Below are positions 5,837 through 11,453 of a stretch of 25,568 nt of DNA, piece by piece. This stretch comes from a virus. The DNA is taken from the IMG/VR virus record IMGVR_UViG_3300042341_000476, positions 1 to 25,568 of that record; one strand, written 5' to 3'. Under the pieces are notes generated by a model, which did not search any database, was not told where the DNA came from, and saw nothing but the letters and a program-made list of their open reading frames with translations. A program made the translations under genes and the position numbers. The stretch's first letter is position 1. Each line of letters begins with the position of its first letter.

Positions 5837-5919
5837 CACGCCTACTTCTTAACGCCGCGCTCTGCCTGCTTTCCATCGGCGCATTAGTCCTATGCCTCGC
5901 GGTGAGGCTTCTCAGATGA
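5833..5919 (+). CDS. 28-residue single-span membrane peptide
   Basis: The frame MTRLLLNAALCLLSIGALVL followed by CLAVRLLR is almost entirely one hydrophobic segment with basic ends. Although tiny, it has a full AGGAGG ribosome site (5820-5825) 7 bases before its ATG, and both ends overlap neighbours by ATGA. This argues that it is translated. Position close to the endolysin makes a lysis role (holin- or antiholin-like) possible, but the length is well below usual holins. It could equally serve mainly to couple translation to the next gene. Confidence 0.55.
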   Translation: MTRLLLNAALCLLSIGALVLCLAVRLLR

Positions 5920-6140
5920 CGCCTAAGCCCTATCGCTTGCCCAAGGTGAGGATTGTCGGACTCGTGCAGCCTCGCACCCTCGCGAGCCTTCAGGCATGGC
6001 GTAAAGCCTACGGAATACCCATAGGCGAGAGCCTTGACGCCTTGTTTGACCATGCAATGGCCGGGGAGGGCGCGTTTATTTTCCGTTTACCGGTAACTGG
6101 AAAGCCTAATAGTGAAAAACTTCACCAAAATCAGCCCTAA
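5916..6140 (+). CDS. Small ribbon-helix-helix-like protein
   Basis: This 74-residue protein starts at ATG 5916, which overlaps the stop of the membrane peptide; an upstream ATG at 5892 would add eight residues. The segment VRIVGLVQPRTLASLQ followed by AWRKAYGIPIGESLDALFDH reads as a beta strand and two helices with a GIPIG turn, like CopG/Arc ribbon-helix-helix proteins that bind DNA as dimers. It may regulate the rightward genes or bind one of the palindromes at 3386-3527; this is inference. The 3' end carries GTGAA-4-TTCAC (6112-6125). Confidence 0.6.
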   Translation: MTPKPYRLPKVRIVGLVQPRTLASLQAWRKAYGIPIGESLDALFDHAMAGEGAFIFRLPVTGKPNSEKLHQNQP

Positions 6141-6212
6141 TATCCAAAAACTTCACGAAAACGGCAATCCTTTGCCTGATAACTCAGATAAACCTCAATA
6201 AATGACACTATT

Positions 6213-6323
6213 ATGACCGCCAGCAACCTCATCGGCCTCGGTTTGGCCCTGATTCTCCTTGTCCCCTTCGTTCTTTTCTGGCTCATTTGGCGAGCCGAGG
6301 ATGACGACCATTGGGATAAATAA
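6213..6323 (+). CDS. 36-residue single-span membrane protein (holin-like candidate)
   Basis: The frame begins MTASNLIGLGLALILLVPFV and continues LFWLIWRAEDDDHWDK: one long hydrophobic span, aromatic at the interface, then an acidic cytoplasmic-type tail. A four-codon frame (MTLL) just upstream ends in a TGA that overlaps this ATG, suggesting reinitiation. With the signal-peptide endolysin 730 bases upstream it is a candidate lysis-membrane protein, but size and sequence do not match a family I can name. Confidence 0.55.
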   Translation: MTASNLIGLGLALILLVPFVLFWLIWRAEDDDHWDK

Positions 6324-6339
6324 ACAAAATAAATAAAAC

Positions 6340-6573
6340 ATGGACACAAATAACGAATTCCGCGCCGTAATCGGCACCCGCAAAATCTGCTACCCGTTCC
6401 ACAACGGCCAACTCTGCGGCATCCTGCGCTACTGCCTGCCCTATGGGGTGATACCGGGCGTGACGATAACCGATAAGGCCGCGCTCAACGAATGGGTGGA
6501 AACAGAAATTGAACGGTGCATTCAGGAAGCCGAACAATTTGAAAAGGAGGCCGGAAAACCGCTTGACAACTAA
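6340..6573 (+). CDS. Hypothetical protein upstream of the small RNA gene
   Basis: This 77-residue protein has a beta-rich first half (FRAVIGTRKICYPFHNGQLC) and a glutamate-rich C-terminal helix (ALNEWVETEIERCIQEAEQF). I recognise no family. The leader is A-rich (AAATAAATAAAAC) with no Shine-Dalgarno site. Its stop codon lies 5 bases before the extended -10 element of the downstream small RNA promoter, so transcription of that RNA is driven from the gene's end. Confidence 0.62.
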   Translation: MDTNNEFRAVIGTRKICYPFHNGQLCGILRYCLPYGVIPGVTITDKAALNEWVETEIERCIQEAEQFEKEAGKPLDN

Positions 6574-6577
6574 AGTG

Positions 6578-6586
6578 TGATAGAAT
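6578..6586 (+). promoter_or_regulatory. Extended -10 promoter of the small RNA gene
   Basis: TGATAGAAT matches the extended -10 consensus TGnTATAAT except for one base. It lies just after the stop of the 6340 gene and about 7 bases before the first paired base of the structured RNA. The TTGACA at 6563-6568 is only 12 bases upstream of the hexamer, too close to act as its -35 box. An extended -10 does not require one. Confidence 0.6.
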
Positions 6587-6592
6587 GGCCTC

Positions 6593-6700
6593 GTTAGGTA
6601 GCTGAATCAGAGCTAAAGGAAAACTTTCGTCTTTCGGTCTGTCGGACCGGATTCCCTAAGAACGCCCCTTGGTGCTGATTCCACCTTGGGGCACTTTTTT
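6593..6700 (+). ncRNA. Free-standing structured small RNA with predicted kissing loops
   Basis: This stretch of about 108 nt, bounded by an extended -10 promoter and an intrinsic terminator, encodes no plausible protein but folds densely. A closing helix is TTAGG (6594-6598) with CCTAA (6655-6659). Hairpin 1 is TAGCT-GAATCAG-AGCTA (6599-6615). A hairpin CGGTC-TGTCG-GACCG lies at 6635-6649. The terminator stem has the loop CTGATTC (6675-6681). The 7-nt loop of hairpin 1 and the 7-nt terminator loop are exact complements, so the two ends can kiss or two molecules can dimerise. I do not recognise it as a known RNA family. It is most likely a phage regulatory RNA. Confidence 0.7.
6664..6700 (+). 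terminator. Intrinsic terminator of the small RNA
   Basis: GCCCC (6664-6668) pairs with GGGGC (6688-6692) and GGTG (6671-6674) with CACC (6682-6685), around a symmetric TT/TT internal loop and a 7-nt apical loop. It is followed by AC and six T residues (6695-6700). This is a standard Rho-independent layout. Confidence 0.8.
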
Positions 6701-7025
6701 GCCCGGAAAAAGAAGCGCACCGTTCTGGGGGCGTATCAGCCAAATTGCTCCAGACGCCTGAAGCGGCGACACACTCAGCTTTGCTAGGACAGCGCGAAAA
6801 TCCGTTCCCCAACTTTGAAGATTCGAGGGAGGGCGGTATGGAACTCCCTCTGGAGGATCATTTGGCAGCTAAGCGCATACCGAAGCCCCGATTCTTTTGG
6901 GGTAGTGCAAACGGGACTCTCAGACATTGGCCTAACGGCCTATGGAATCTTCTCTGTCGGATATTTGGCAGCTTACCTAGCCGCGAATTGCGTAGCGGCG
7001 TCAAAACAAGAAACAAACATGCGGG
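6701..7025 (+). other. Stretch without a convincing gene, rich in inverted repeats
   Basis: Between two terminators, no frame has a credible start and composition. Inverted repeats seen: GGCGT/ACGCC (about 6730-6757), the 7-bp pair GAGGGAG (6825-6831) and CTCCCTC (6844-6850), CCCC-9-GGGG (about 6886-6902), and GGCC-TAAC-GGCC (about 6929-6940). It could be a second transcribed but untranslated segment ending at the 7026-7047 terminator. A short membrane-type frame at its 3' end is listed separately. Confidence 0.4.
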
Positions 7026-7093
7026 AAACCCCTAAAAGGGGGTTTTTCGCCTCATTTAAACATGAATACAACACCTACAGAAACAAGCATTAA
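6905..7093 (+). CDS. Possible small membrane protein (doubtful)
   Basis: From GTG 6905 a 62-codon frame encodes one good hydrophobic span (IGLTAYGIFSVGYLAAYLAA) and a basic tail. Against it: no ribosome site; the intrinsic terminator at 7026-7047 lies inside the frame; and the end overlaps the next gene by 32 bases. The alternative frame ending at 7035 in the terminator loop is no better. It is recorded because the membrane span is unlikely in random sequence. Confidence 0.25.
   Translation: MQTGLSDIGLTAYGIFSVGYLAAYLAANCVAASKQETNMRETPKRGFFASFKHEYNTYRNKH
7026..7047 (+). terminator. Intrinsic terminator before the replication gene cluster
   Basis: AAACCCC (7026-7032) pairs perfectly with GGGGTTT (7039-7045) around a 6-nt loop, followed by further T residues to 7047. 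It lies 15 bases before the start of the 7062 gene and would insulate the replication genes from upstream transcription, unless antitermination occurs. Confidence 0.75.
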
Positions 7094-7289
7094 CCCTGAA
7101 CAAACCGTCTTAATGCCTAAAGAAACAGTCATTAAAACCAGAATAAGATTGCCTACCAAAAGAGGCTGGGCCGCAATGAAAGTTGCGGACCTTTTCAAAT
7201 CACAGAAAACCCTAAGAGAGCTTTGCAGGGACCACGGAGCACCGCTCCACCTAGCAAGACACTACCTCTACCAAAACAAAACAAAATGA
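7062..7289 (+). CDS. Small helix-turn-helix-like protein
   Basis: This 75-residue protein has a disordered, Thr/Glu-rich N-terminus. Its C-terminal half is basic and helical (KVADLFKSQKTLRELCRDHG, LARHYLYQNK) and resembles a small helix-turn-helix. It precedes the first ABA-sandwich-like gene and overlaps its start by 4 bases. A similar pairing of a helix-turn-helix gene with an ABA-sandwich-like gene occurs at 7890-8494, so the two units may descend from one duplicated block. The function is unknown; DNA binding is inferred. Confidence 0.55.
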   Translation: MNTTPTETSINPEQTVLMPKETVIKTRIRLPTKRGWAAMKVADLFKSQKTLRELCRDHGAPLHLARHYLYQNKTK

Positions 7290-7657
7290 AACTTGAAAAA
7301 CAAAGAATTGCCATCGCGGAAGCGTGCGGCTGGAAGATGCACGATCACCCCGACTGCCTAGCCAAGAAAGAAGGCTGGGTTTCCCGTGGTTGGGAAACTT
7401 GGGTTATGAATCCTAGTGGGCTTTTAGTGTTCAAGCATGACATCCCCAACTACCTCAACGACCTCAATGCTATGCACAAGGCGGAGAAGGTGCTGACCAA
7501 AAATAAATCCATGGAATATGCCTTTCGTTTAGCGGATTCGTGGATTCTTAACGGTGAAGATAAACAACCCGATTTAGTTAGGGGATTTTGCGCCACTGCC
7601 GTCGAACGTGCCGAGGCTTTCTTGAAAACGATTGGCAAGTGGGAGGATGAAGCATGA
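7286..7657 (+). CDS. Phage ABA-sandwich-like protein, copy 1
   Basis: This 123-residue protein begins MKLEKQRIAIAEACGWK, has a YLNDLNAMHKAEKVLT helix (about 55-70) and ends CATAVERAEAFLKTIGKWED. This pattern matches small phage proteins I associate with the 'phage ABA sandwich' domain family, of unknown role. The start at 7286 is chosen because it overlaps the previous stop (ATGA) and aligns with the start of its paralogue at 8177. A longer frame from 7223 would run through the upstream gene. Copy 1 carries an insertion absent from copy 2, around GWVSRGWETWVMNPSG. Confidence 0.78.
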   Translation: MKLEKQRIAIAEACGWKMHDHPDCLAKKEGWVSRGWETWVMNPSGLLVFKHDIPNYLNDLNAMHKAEKVLTKNKSMEYAFRLADSWILNGEDKQPDLVRGFCATAVERAEAFLKTIGKWEDEA

Positions 7658-7893
7658 GCACAGCAAGTATTTGCCTAGACCTAATCTTCCGCCATGCTCC
7701 GCGCCTTATGCGCGAGGGTGGGGGACCAATCGAAGAAGACCGGAAAACGAACAAGCTCTCAGCCAAGACGATTTTCGCTATTCTCGAAATGCGAAAAAGT
7801 GGCATGCCCATTAAGCAAATTGGGAAGGAATTGGGCGTAAGTAGGGCCGCAATTCAGGTCCATTGCCGAAAGAACGGAGTCAAACCTCTATGA
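7654..7893 (+). CDS. Small helix-turn-helix protein
   Basis: In this 79-residue protein the C-terminal 35 residues (SGMPIKQIGKELGVSRAAIQ) form a clear helix-turn-helix like that of resolvases and Hin-type recombinases, but no catalytic domain is attached. The N-terminus is a short helical stretch with a GGGPIEEDRK loop. It overlaps both neighbours by ATGA. It is probably a DNA-binding regulator or a replication accessory factor. It could bind sites in the 3386-3527 cluster; that is a guess. Confidence 0.72.
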   Translation: MSTASICLDLIFRHAPRLMREGGGPIEEDRKTNKLSAKTIFAILEMRKSGMPIKQIGKELGVSRAAIQVHCRKNGVKPL

Positions 7894-8180
7894 ACATATC
7901 AGAAACGATGGCTTCCGTCAGATTTTTGATGGGAAAATACTACAAACGATTTGCGGACAACCCCATTGCACAGGGTAAGAGCCGGGAGTTTGCCTCACGG
8001 CCTAGAATTGACGCCAAGAAAGCCCTAGCCGTTGTGCTTGACTGGCGAAAGGGGCTTAGCCGTAAAGATTTATGTAAGATACACAGCCTAAGCCTGCCCT
8101 CTGTTGATCGTTTGGTTAAGGCGAATAATTACAACTGCTCACCCACGTTAGAAAATGTTAGCTACAAAATAAAGAAATGA
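7890..8180 (+). CDS. Small helix-turn-helix protein
   Basis: This 96-residue protein starts at ATG 7890, overlapping the previous stop. After a basic, helical N-terminus (KYYKRFADNPIAQGKSREF) it has a helix-turn-helix-like segment (DWRKGLSRKDLCKIHSLSLP followed by SVDRLVKANNY). It resembles in plan the 7062 product, which likewise precedes an ABA-sandwich-like gene. It ends in an ATGA overlap with the second copy of that gene. DNA binding is inferred; no partner or site is visible. Confidence 0.65.
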   Translation: MNISETMASVRFLMGKYYKRFADNPIAQGKSREFASRPRIDAKKALAVVLDWRKGLSRKDLCKIHSLSLPSVDRLVKANNYNCSPTLENVSYKIKK

Positions 8181-8494
8181 ACAAAGAAAAACAAAGAATC
8201 GCCATCGCTGAAGCGTGTGGCTTCAAATGTAGCGAAGACTCGCACGAATTGCGACAACTTGTCGCGCAGTTCATCCCCGACTACCTCAACGACCTCAACG
8301 CCATGCACGTGGCGGAGAAGGTGCTGACTTATGAACAGGCCGAAGAGTTCGTTGAGCAGTTGTATATTGCTGATCAAAAAAACAACTTAGCCGAAAACCC
8401 ACCTCCGTGGAGATTTAATGTTGCTAGTGCCACCTCCGCCCAACGTGCAGAGGCTTTTCTTCGCACAATTGGAAAGTGGGAGGATGACAAATGA
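8177..8494 (+). CDS. Phage ABA-sandwich-like protein, copy 2
   Basis: This 105-residue paralogue of the 7286 product has near-identical ends (EKQRIAIAEACG, YLNDLNAMHVAEKVLT, QRAEAFLRTIGKWEDD) and a divergent, shorter middle. DNA identity is also high at both ends, so the duplication is probably internal to this phage lineage and not very old. It overlaps the helicase start by ATGA, so the two are coupled. No catalytic motif is visible; the role is unknown. Confidence 0.78.
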   Translation: MNKEKQRIAIAEACGFKCSEDSHELRQLVAQFIPDYLNDLNAMHVAEKVLTYEQAEEFVEQLYIADQKNNLAENPPPWRFNVASATSAQRAEAFLRTIGKWEDDK

Positions 8495-9750
8495 ACAAAG
8501 AATCCATCTTCATCGGGGCGTGCCTAGCTTGCCCTGAACTCATTGACGACGGCATAGCGCAGGGGCTATCGAACGCGGCCTTTGGCCAAGCCCACCGCAC
8601 CCTCTGGCAGACCCTTGTGGGGCTGCGCTCCAAGGCCCAACTCACCGACTGTAACAGTGTTTACCTAGCTTTGGGCGATAAGTGCCCTGCCGATGAGCTG
8701 TTTGCGGCTGAAAAAGCCTGCCAAAGTAGTGTGACGGGACGTAAAGCCCTTAAAAGCCTGATATGGGAGGGACAGCTAGCCACCCTTAAACCTGCCCTTC
8801 AGGACACGATTGCTTGCGTTTTACGGGGCGGGAAGGCCGAGGAGGTGTCTTCGTTGGTGGAAGGGCTGCAAACCCACTTAAAACCCACAGAATCGGAGGC
8901 TCCAAGCCTCACCCAGCTCATTACGGAGGTTAAACTATGGGCTGAGCAGGAAATTGCGGGCACTAGGGACAACCGGGACCTCGTAACTACCGGCCTGCCT
9001 AGCTTTGACAAGCTCGCCAGCCCTATGGAAGCACATGAATATGTGGTGGTGGGGGCGCGGACGAGCATAGGCAAGTCGTCCTTCATGTCCCAGATTGCCA
9101 GCCACAACCTCAACCGGGGGCTTAGAGTGGCCTATTTCACCCTTGAAACCTCAGCCGGGGCCGTAGTGAAGCAAATCGCGGGACAACGAGCCAAGATTAA
9201 CTTGCGGCAAATCAACCAAGAGATGAGCGATAGGCAGCAGGAATACTTCAAAGCCCTGAAGCGACTAGGCGAGCAACACCTCCGAGTGTTCGACAAGGAT
9301 ATGACTGTTGGCCAAATTGAGAGCCGTTGCCGCCTCCTCGCCGCAAGCTGGAAGCCACAGCTTGTAATCATTGACTACCTCGGTCTCATCCGTGGCACCG
9401 ATGGGTCTGCCTACGAACGCATGGGGCAACTAAGCAAAGCCATGATTCCGCTGAGGAAAACCCTTGGATGCGTGCTCATGGTTGCGGCACAACTCAATCG
9501 CTCTAACGAACGGGAAGATAGAGCCCCAACTCGTAGCGACTTCCGTGACGCTGGCTCCATTGAGGAAGACGCGCACCGTGTTCTTGCGCTGCACCGGCCT
9601 AGCAAGTCTCACACTGGAAACGTGCAGGAGCTAGGGCAGTCGCACTATGACTACGAGCTGTTACAGCTCAAGCTGCGTGATGGTCCGCTTGCTTATTCAA
9701 GAATCAAATATCTAGCCCCTCACACTTGGTTTTTCGAGGAACAGGCATGA
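8491..9750 (+). CDS. Replicative DNA helicase, DnaB family
   Basis: This 419-residue protein unwinds DNA at the replication fork. The N-terminal domain (about 1-130) and linker are followed by a RecA-like motor. Walker A is GARTSIGKSS (188-197). The YFTLETSA segment (about 215-222) carries the catalytic-type glutamate. Walker B is LVIIDYLGLI (291-300), and AAQLNR (332-337) and SIEEDAH (356-362) follow as DnaB motifs H3/H4. The length is close to phage and bacterial DnaB. Neither a loader nor a primase is evident nearby, so it probably uses host factors. It sits in a run of coupled genes with helix-turn-helix proteins upstream and an SSB-like protein downstream. Confidence 0.95.
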   Translation: MNKESIFIGACLACPELIDDGIAQGLSNAAFGQAHRTLWQTLVGLRSKAQLTDCNSVYLALGDKCPADELFAAEKACQSSVTGRKALKSLIWEGQLATLKPALQDTIACVLRGGKAEEVSSLVEGLQTHLKPTESEAPSLTQLITEVKLWAEQEIAGTRDNRDLVTTGLPSFDKLASPMEAHEYVVVGARTSIGKSSFMSQIASHNLNRGLRVAYFTLETSAGAVVKQIAGQRAKINLRQINQEMSDRQQEYFKALKRLGEQHLRVFDKDMTVGQIESRCRLLAASWKPQLVIIDYLGLIRGTDGSAYERMGQLSKAMIPLRKTLGCVLMVAAQLNRSNEREDRAPTRSDFRDAGSIEEDAHRVLALHRPSKSHTGNVQELGQSHYDYELLQLKLRDGPLAYSRIKYLAPHTWFFEEQA

Positions 9751-9920
9751 AACAATACGATCTTTTTGGAAACGAAATTACAATAGAAAAGGCTACCGAG
9801 AAGCCAGTTGCAAAAGTTGAAGAAAAAAAGCCGGAAATAGTTCGACAGGAATCAATCAATAGACCTTTCTCCGTTCTTCGGGTAGATAAAAATACAACGT
9901 GGATATTCCACGACACCTAA
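9747..9920 (+). CDS. 57-residue protein with N-terminal clamp-binding-like motif
   Basis: The start at 9747 overlaps the helicase stop (ATGA); an upstream ATG at 9726 would lie inside the helicase gene. The protein opens MKQYDLFGNEI, where Q-x-D-L-F fits the bacterial beta sliding-clamp binding consensus. A charged, probably unstructured Lys/Glu middle (EKATEKPVAKVEEKKPEI) and an aromatic end (RVDKNTTWIFHDT) follow. A very small clamp-tethering peptide beside the helicase could recruit or block the host clamp. The motif also starts many unrelated proteins, so the function is inferred. Confidence 0.6.
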   Translation: MKQYDLFGNEITIEKATEKPVAKVEEKKPEIVRQESINRPFSVLRVDKNTTWIFHDT

Positions 9921-9924
9921 ACAG

Positions 9925-10194
9925 ATGAACATAAACATAGACAATACAAGACTGCTAGGAATCGGGGAGACTGTTCTCCCTACCGACTACTGCCACATTG
10001 ACGGCGACTTCATGCTCGTTGACCACCCAGAGGTAGGCCACATCGTTGACGGCGACGAGATGTATGAATACAGGCGCGGCCTCCAAGGTTGCCCCTACGA
10101 AGCAATGTGCGCCGAACTCGGCCTAATCACCCAGCAACAGAAGAACTCTTTTCGTAGAATCTGCGAAGAACTCAAGAACCTAAAACATGAATAA
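9925..10194 (+). CDS. Hypothetical acidic protein
   Basis: This 89-residue protein has a beta-rich acidic first half (CHIDGDFMLVDHPEVGHIVD) and a helical second half (YEAMCAELGLITQQQKNSFR). I do not recognise it. It lies between the helicase-linked small gene and the SSB-like gene, whose start it overlaps by 8 bases, so a replication accessory role is plausible. The leader AAACAG has no Shine-Dalgarno site. Confidence 0.6.
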   Translation: MNINIDNTRLLGIGETVLPTDYCHIDGDFMLVDHPEVGHIVDGDEMYEYRRGLQGCPYEAMCAELGLITQQQKNSFRRICEELKNLKHE

Positions 10195-10741
10195 GACACT
10201 CCAAGAACTAGCGAACACGGCACCGGGAAGTTTCTTCTCCGGCACCTTCCAAGCAAATGTGAGCGGTTGCAAAGCCGTGAGCACGAAAACCGGCAAGACT
10301 TTCTACAAAGCCAACCTGTCAGGGGATGGCGTAGAAGTCTCCGCCACCTCGTTCTCCCGCGATCTCAGCCCACTGGAAGGCAAGCTCGTTAAGTTCGGCG
10401 GCATGGGCATCAAGCGCGGGGACGACTATCAGGGGAAGGGTCAAGTGGTTTTGGGCGATAAGTCAATTATAAGTCCAGTTGGCGAATCAGTCCAATCTGC
10501 GCCCGCCCCAACCGTCACGGGAATGCCCACACCATACACCCAAAGCAGCCGGATTGAAGGAGTCACGGTAGGCATGGCCATTAACAAGGCTGTGGACATC
10601 CTTATTCCTAGTGGTGTCCATATCGACGAGACCTCAGTTTGGCAACATGCCTCCATGCTCATCCGCGTGGCCCAGAAGCTACAAGCGGGCAACCTTGCAC
10701 CAGAACCCAGCAACGAACCCTCCGAAGAACAGCCATACTAA
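10187..10741 (+). CDS. SSB-like single-stranded DNA-binding protein (probable)
   Basis: This 184-residue protein has an N-terminal region (about 14-95) with alternating strands (SFFSGTFQANVSGCKAVSTK, FYKANLSGDGVEVSATSF, GKLVKFGGMGIKRGDDY). It reads as an OB fold and precedes a Pro/Ser/Thr-rich linker. The C-terminus is acidic and ends EPSEEQPY, like SSB tails that recruit partner proteins. A helical segment (GMAINKAVDILIP, about 128-140) lies between. Position beside the helicase and upstream of the recombination nuclease fits. No strong family signature is visible, so other OB-fold proteins remain possible. Confidence 0.65.
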   Translation: MNKTLQELANTAPGSFFSGTFQANVSGCKAVSTKTGKTFYKANLSGDGVEVSATSFSRDLSPLEGKLVKFGGMGIKRGDDYQGKGQVVLGDKSIISPVGESVQSAPAPTVTGMPTPYTQSSRIEGVTVGMAINKAVDILIPSGVHIDETSVWQHASMLIRVAQKLQAGNLAPEPSNEPSEEQPY

Positions 10742-10782
10742 TTTGTCGCCGGTATCGACTTAAACCAGAACCCTACGAGCCC

Positions 10783-10810
10783 GACCGTGGGCGTGCGAAA
10801 ATACGCGGTC
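10783..10810 (+). other. Stem-loop between the SSB-like gene and a 58-residue gene
   Basis: GACC-bulge-GCGT (10783-10794) pairs with ACGC-GGTC (10803-10810) around an 8-nt loop, giving an 8-bp helix with one 4-nt bulge. It fills most of the only sizeable gap (81 bp) in this part of the unit. With no U-tract it is more likely an mRNA processing or stability element than a terminator. Confidence 0.4.
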
Positions 10811-10822
10811 ACTTAAATAAAC

Positions 10823-10999
10823 ATGAACAAAAACGACTATCTAATGGCCCACTCTCTAGGCAGACTCTTAGGAGCCTGTGAGTTTGTAGGGCTTTACGGA
10901 AAAGAAATGGGAGTCGATGTACTCCATGAGCAGTTGCAAAAACTTGCAGCTCTTAGCAAAGAAATCTCAGCAGACCTAGAAAAAAACAAACAACTATGA
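10823..10999 (+). CDS. Small helical hypothetical protein
   Basis: An ATG at 10823 opens 58 codons: MNKNDYLMAHSLGRLLGACE, a Gly-rich turn, and a long helix (VLHEQLQKLAALSKEISADL). The stop overlaps the next start (ATGA), which supports translation. The leader AAATAAAC recurs before other genes on this strand. The sequence looks like a small helical-bundle protein. No family recognised. Confidence 0.6.
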   Translation: MNKNDYLMAHSLGRLLGACEFVGLYGKEMGVDVLHEQLQKLAALSKEISADLEKNKQL

Positions 11000-11229
11000 A
11001 AACTACTAACGACGGAGGCCCGGCGTTTCCTCGCCCAGAGTCACGCGGCACCAGTGGCGCCATAACCTTGCACGGCCAAAACGGCATGACCCTGCGCGAC
11101 TACCTAGCGGGTCAGGCGTTGGTGGGATTGATGAGCGACCAAACAATTAAAGCCATGCCTGATGATTTTGCGGAATCTGCCTATCTAGCAGCTGACGCAA
11201 TGCTAGCCGCACGGGAGGGCAAACAATGA
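10996..11229 (+). CDS. Conserved phage hypothetical protein (NDGGPAFPRP type)
   Basis: This 77-residue protein shows a pattern common in phage accessory genes: an NDGGPAFPRP start, GMTLRDYLAGQALVGLM in the middle and a YLAADAMLAAR end. I know of no established function. It overlaps both neighbours by ATGA. It lies between the SSB-like gene and the recombination nuclease, a position consistent with early or replication-time expression. Confidence 0.75.
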   Translation: MKTTNDGGPAFPRPESRGTSGAITLHGQNGMTLRDYLAGQALVGLMSDQTIKAMPDDFAESAYLAADAMLAAREGKQ

Positions 11230-11453
11230 GCTACGCACTTACGGGCTCCCCGTCGATTAAACCCTCAATCACCTTTGGTGTGCCGGGTAGAGAAGTGCTC
11301 CGCATCACTGCTGATGGTCATATGATTATTGGTGAAGGCATGAGTGCATCCGCAGCCACGCAAGAAGCTGCAAAAATGTTAGTCGAAGCCTTTAACGAGA
11401 AGTTTGAAGAAATGGTTCAACAACGCATCAAAAACATGGAGACAAACAAATGA
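11226..11453 (+). CDS. Small hypothetical protein
   Basis: This 75-residue protein has a beta-hairpin-like first half (SITFGVPGREVLRITADGHM), then a helix (AATQEAAKMLVEAFNEKFEE). No family recognised. The start overlaps the previous stop and its own stop overlaps the nuclease start, both by 4 bases, so it is part of the same coupled chain. Confidence 0.62.
   Translation: MSYALTGSPSIKPSITFGVPGREVLRITADGHMIIGEGMSASAATQEAAKMLVEAFNEKFEEMVQQRIKNMETNK

Noticed and set aside
6563-6568. TTGACA as the -35 box of the small RNA promoter
   Set aside because: It is only 12 bases from the TAGAAT hexamer and lies in the coding end of the upstream gene. The extended -10 explains the promoter better.
6745-7035. 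96-codon frame ending inside the terminator loop
   Set aside because: No ribosome site, low-plausibility composition, and competing inverted repeats throughout.
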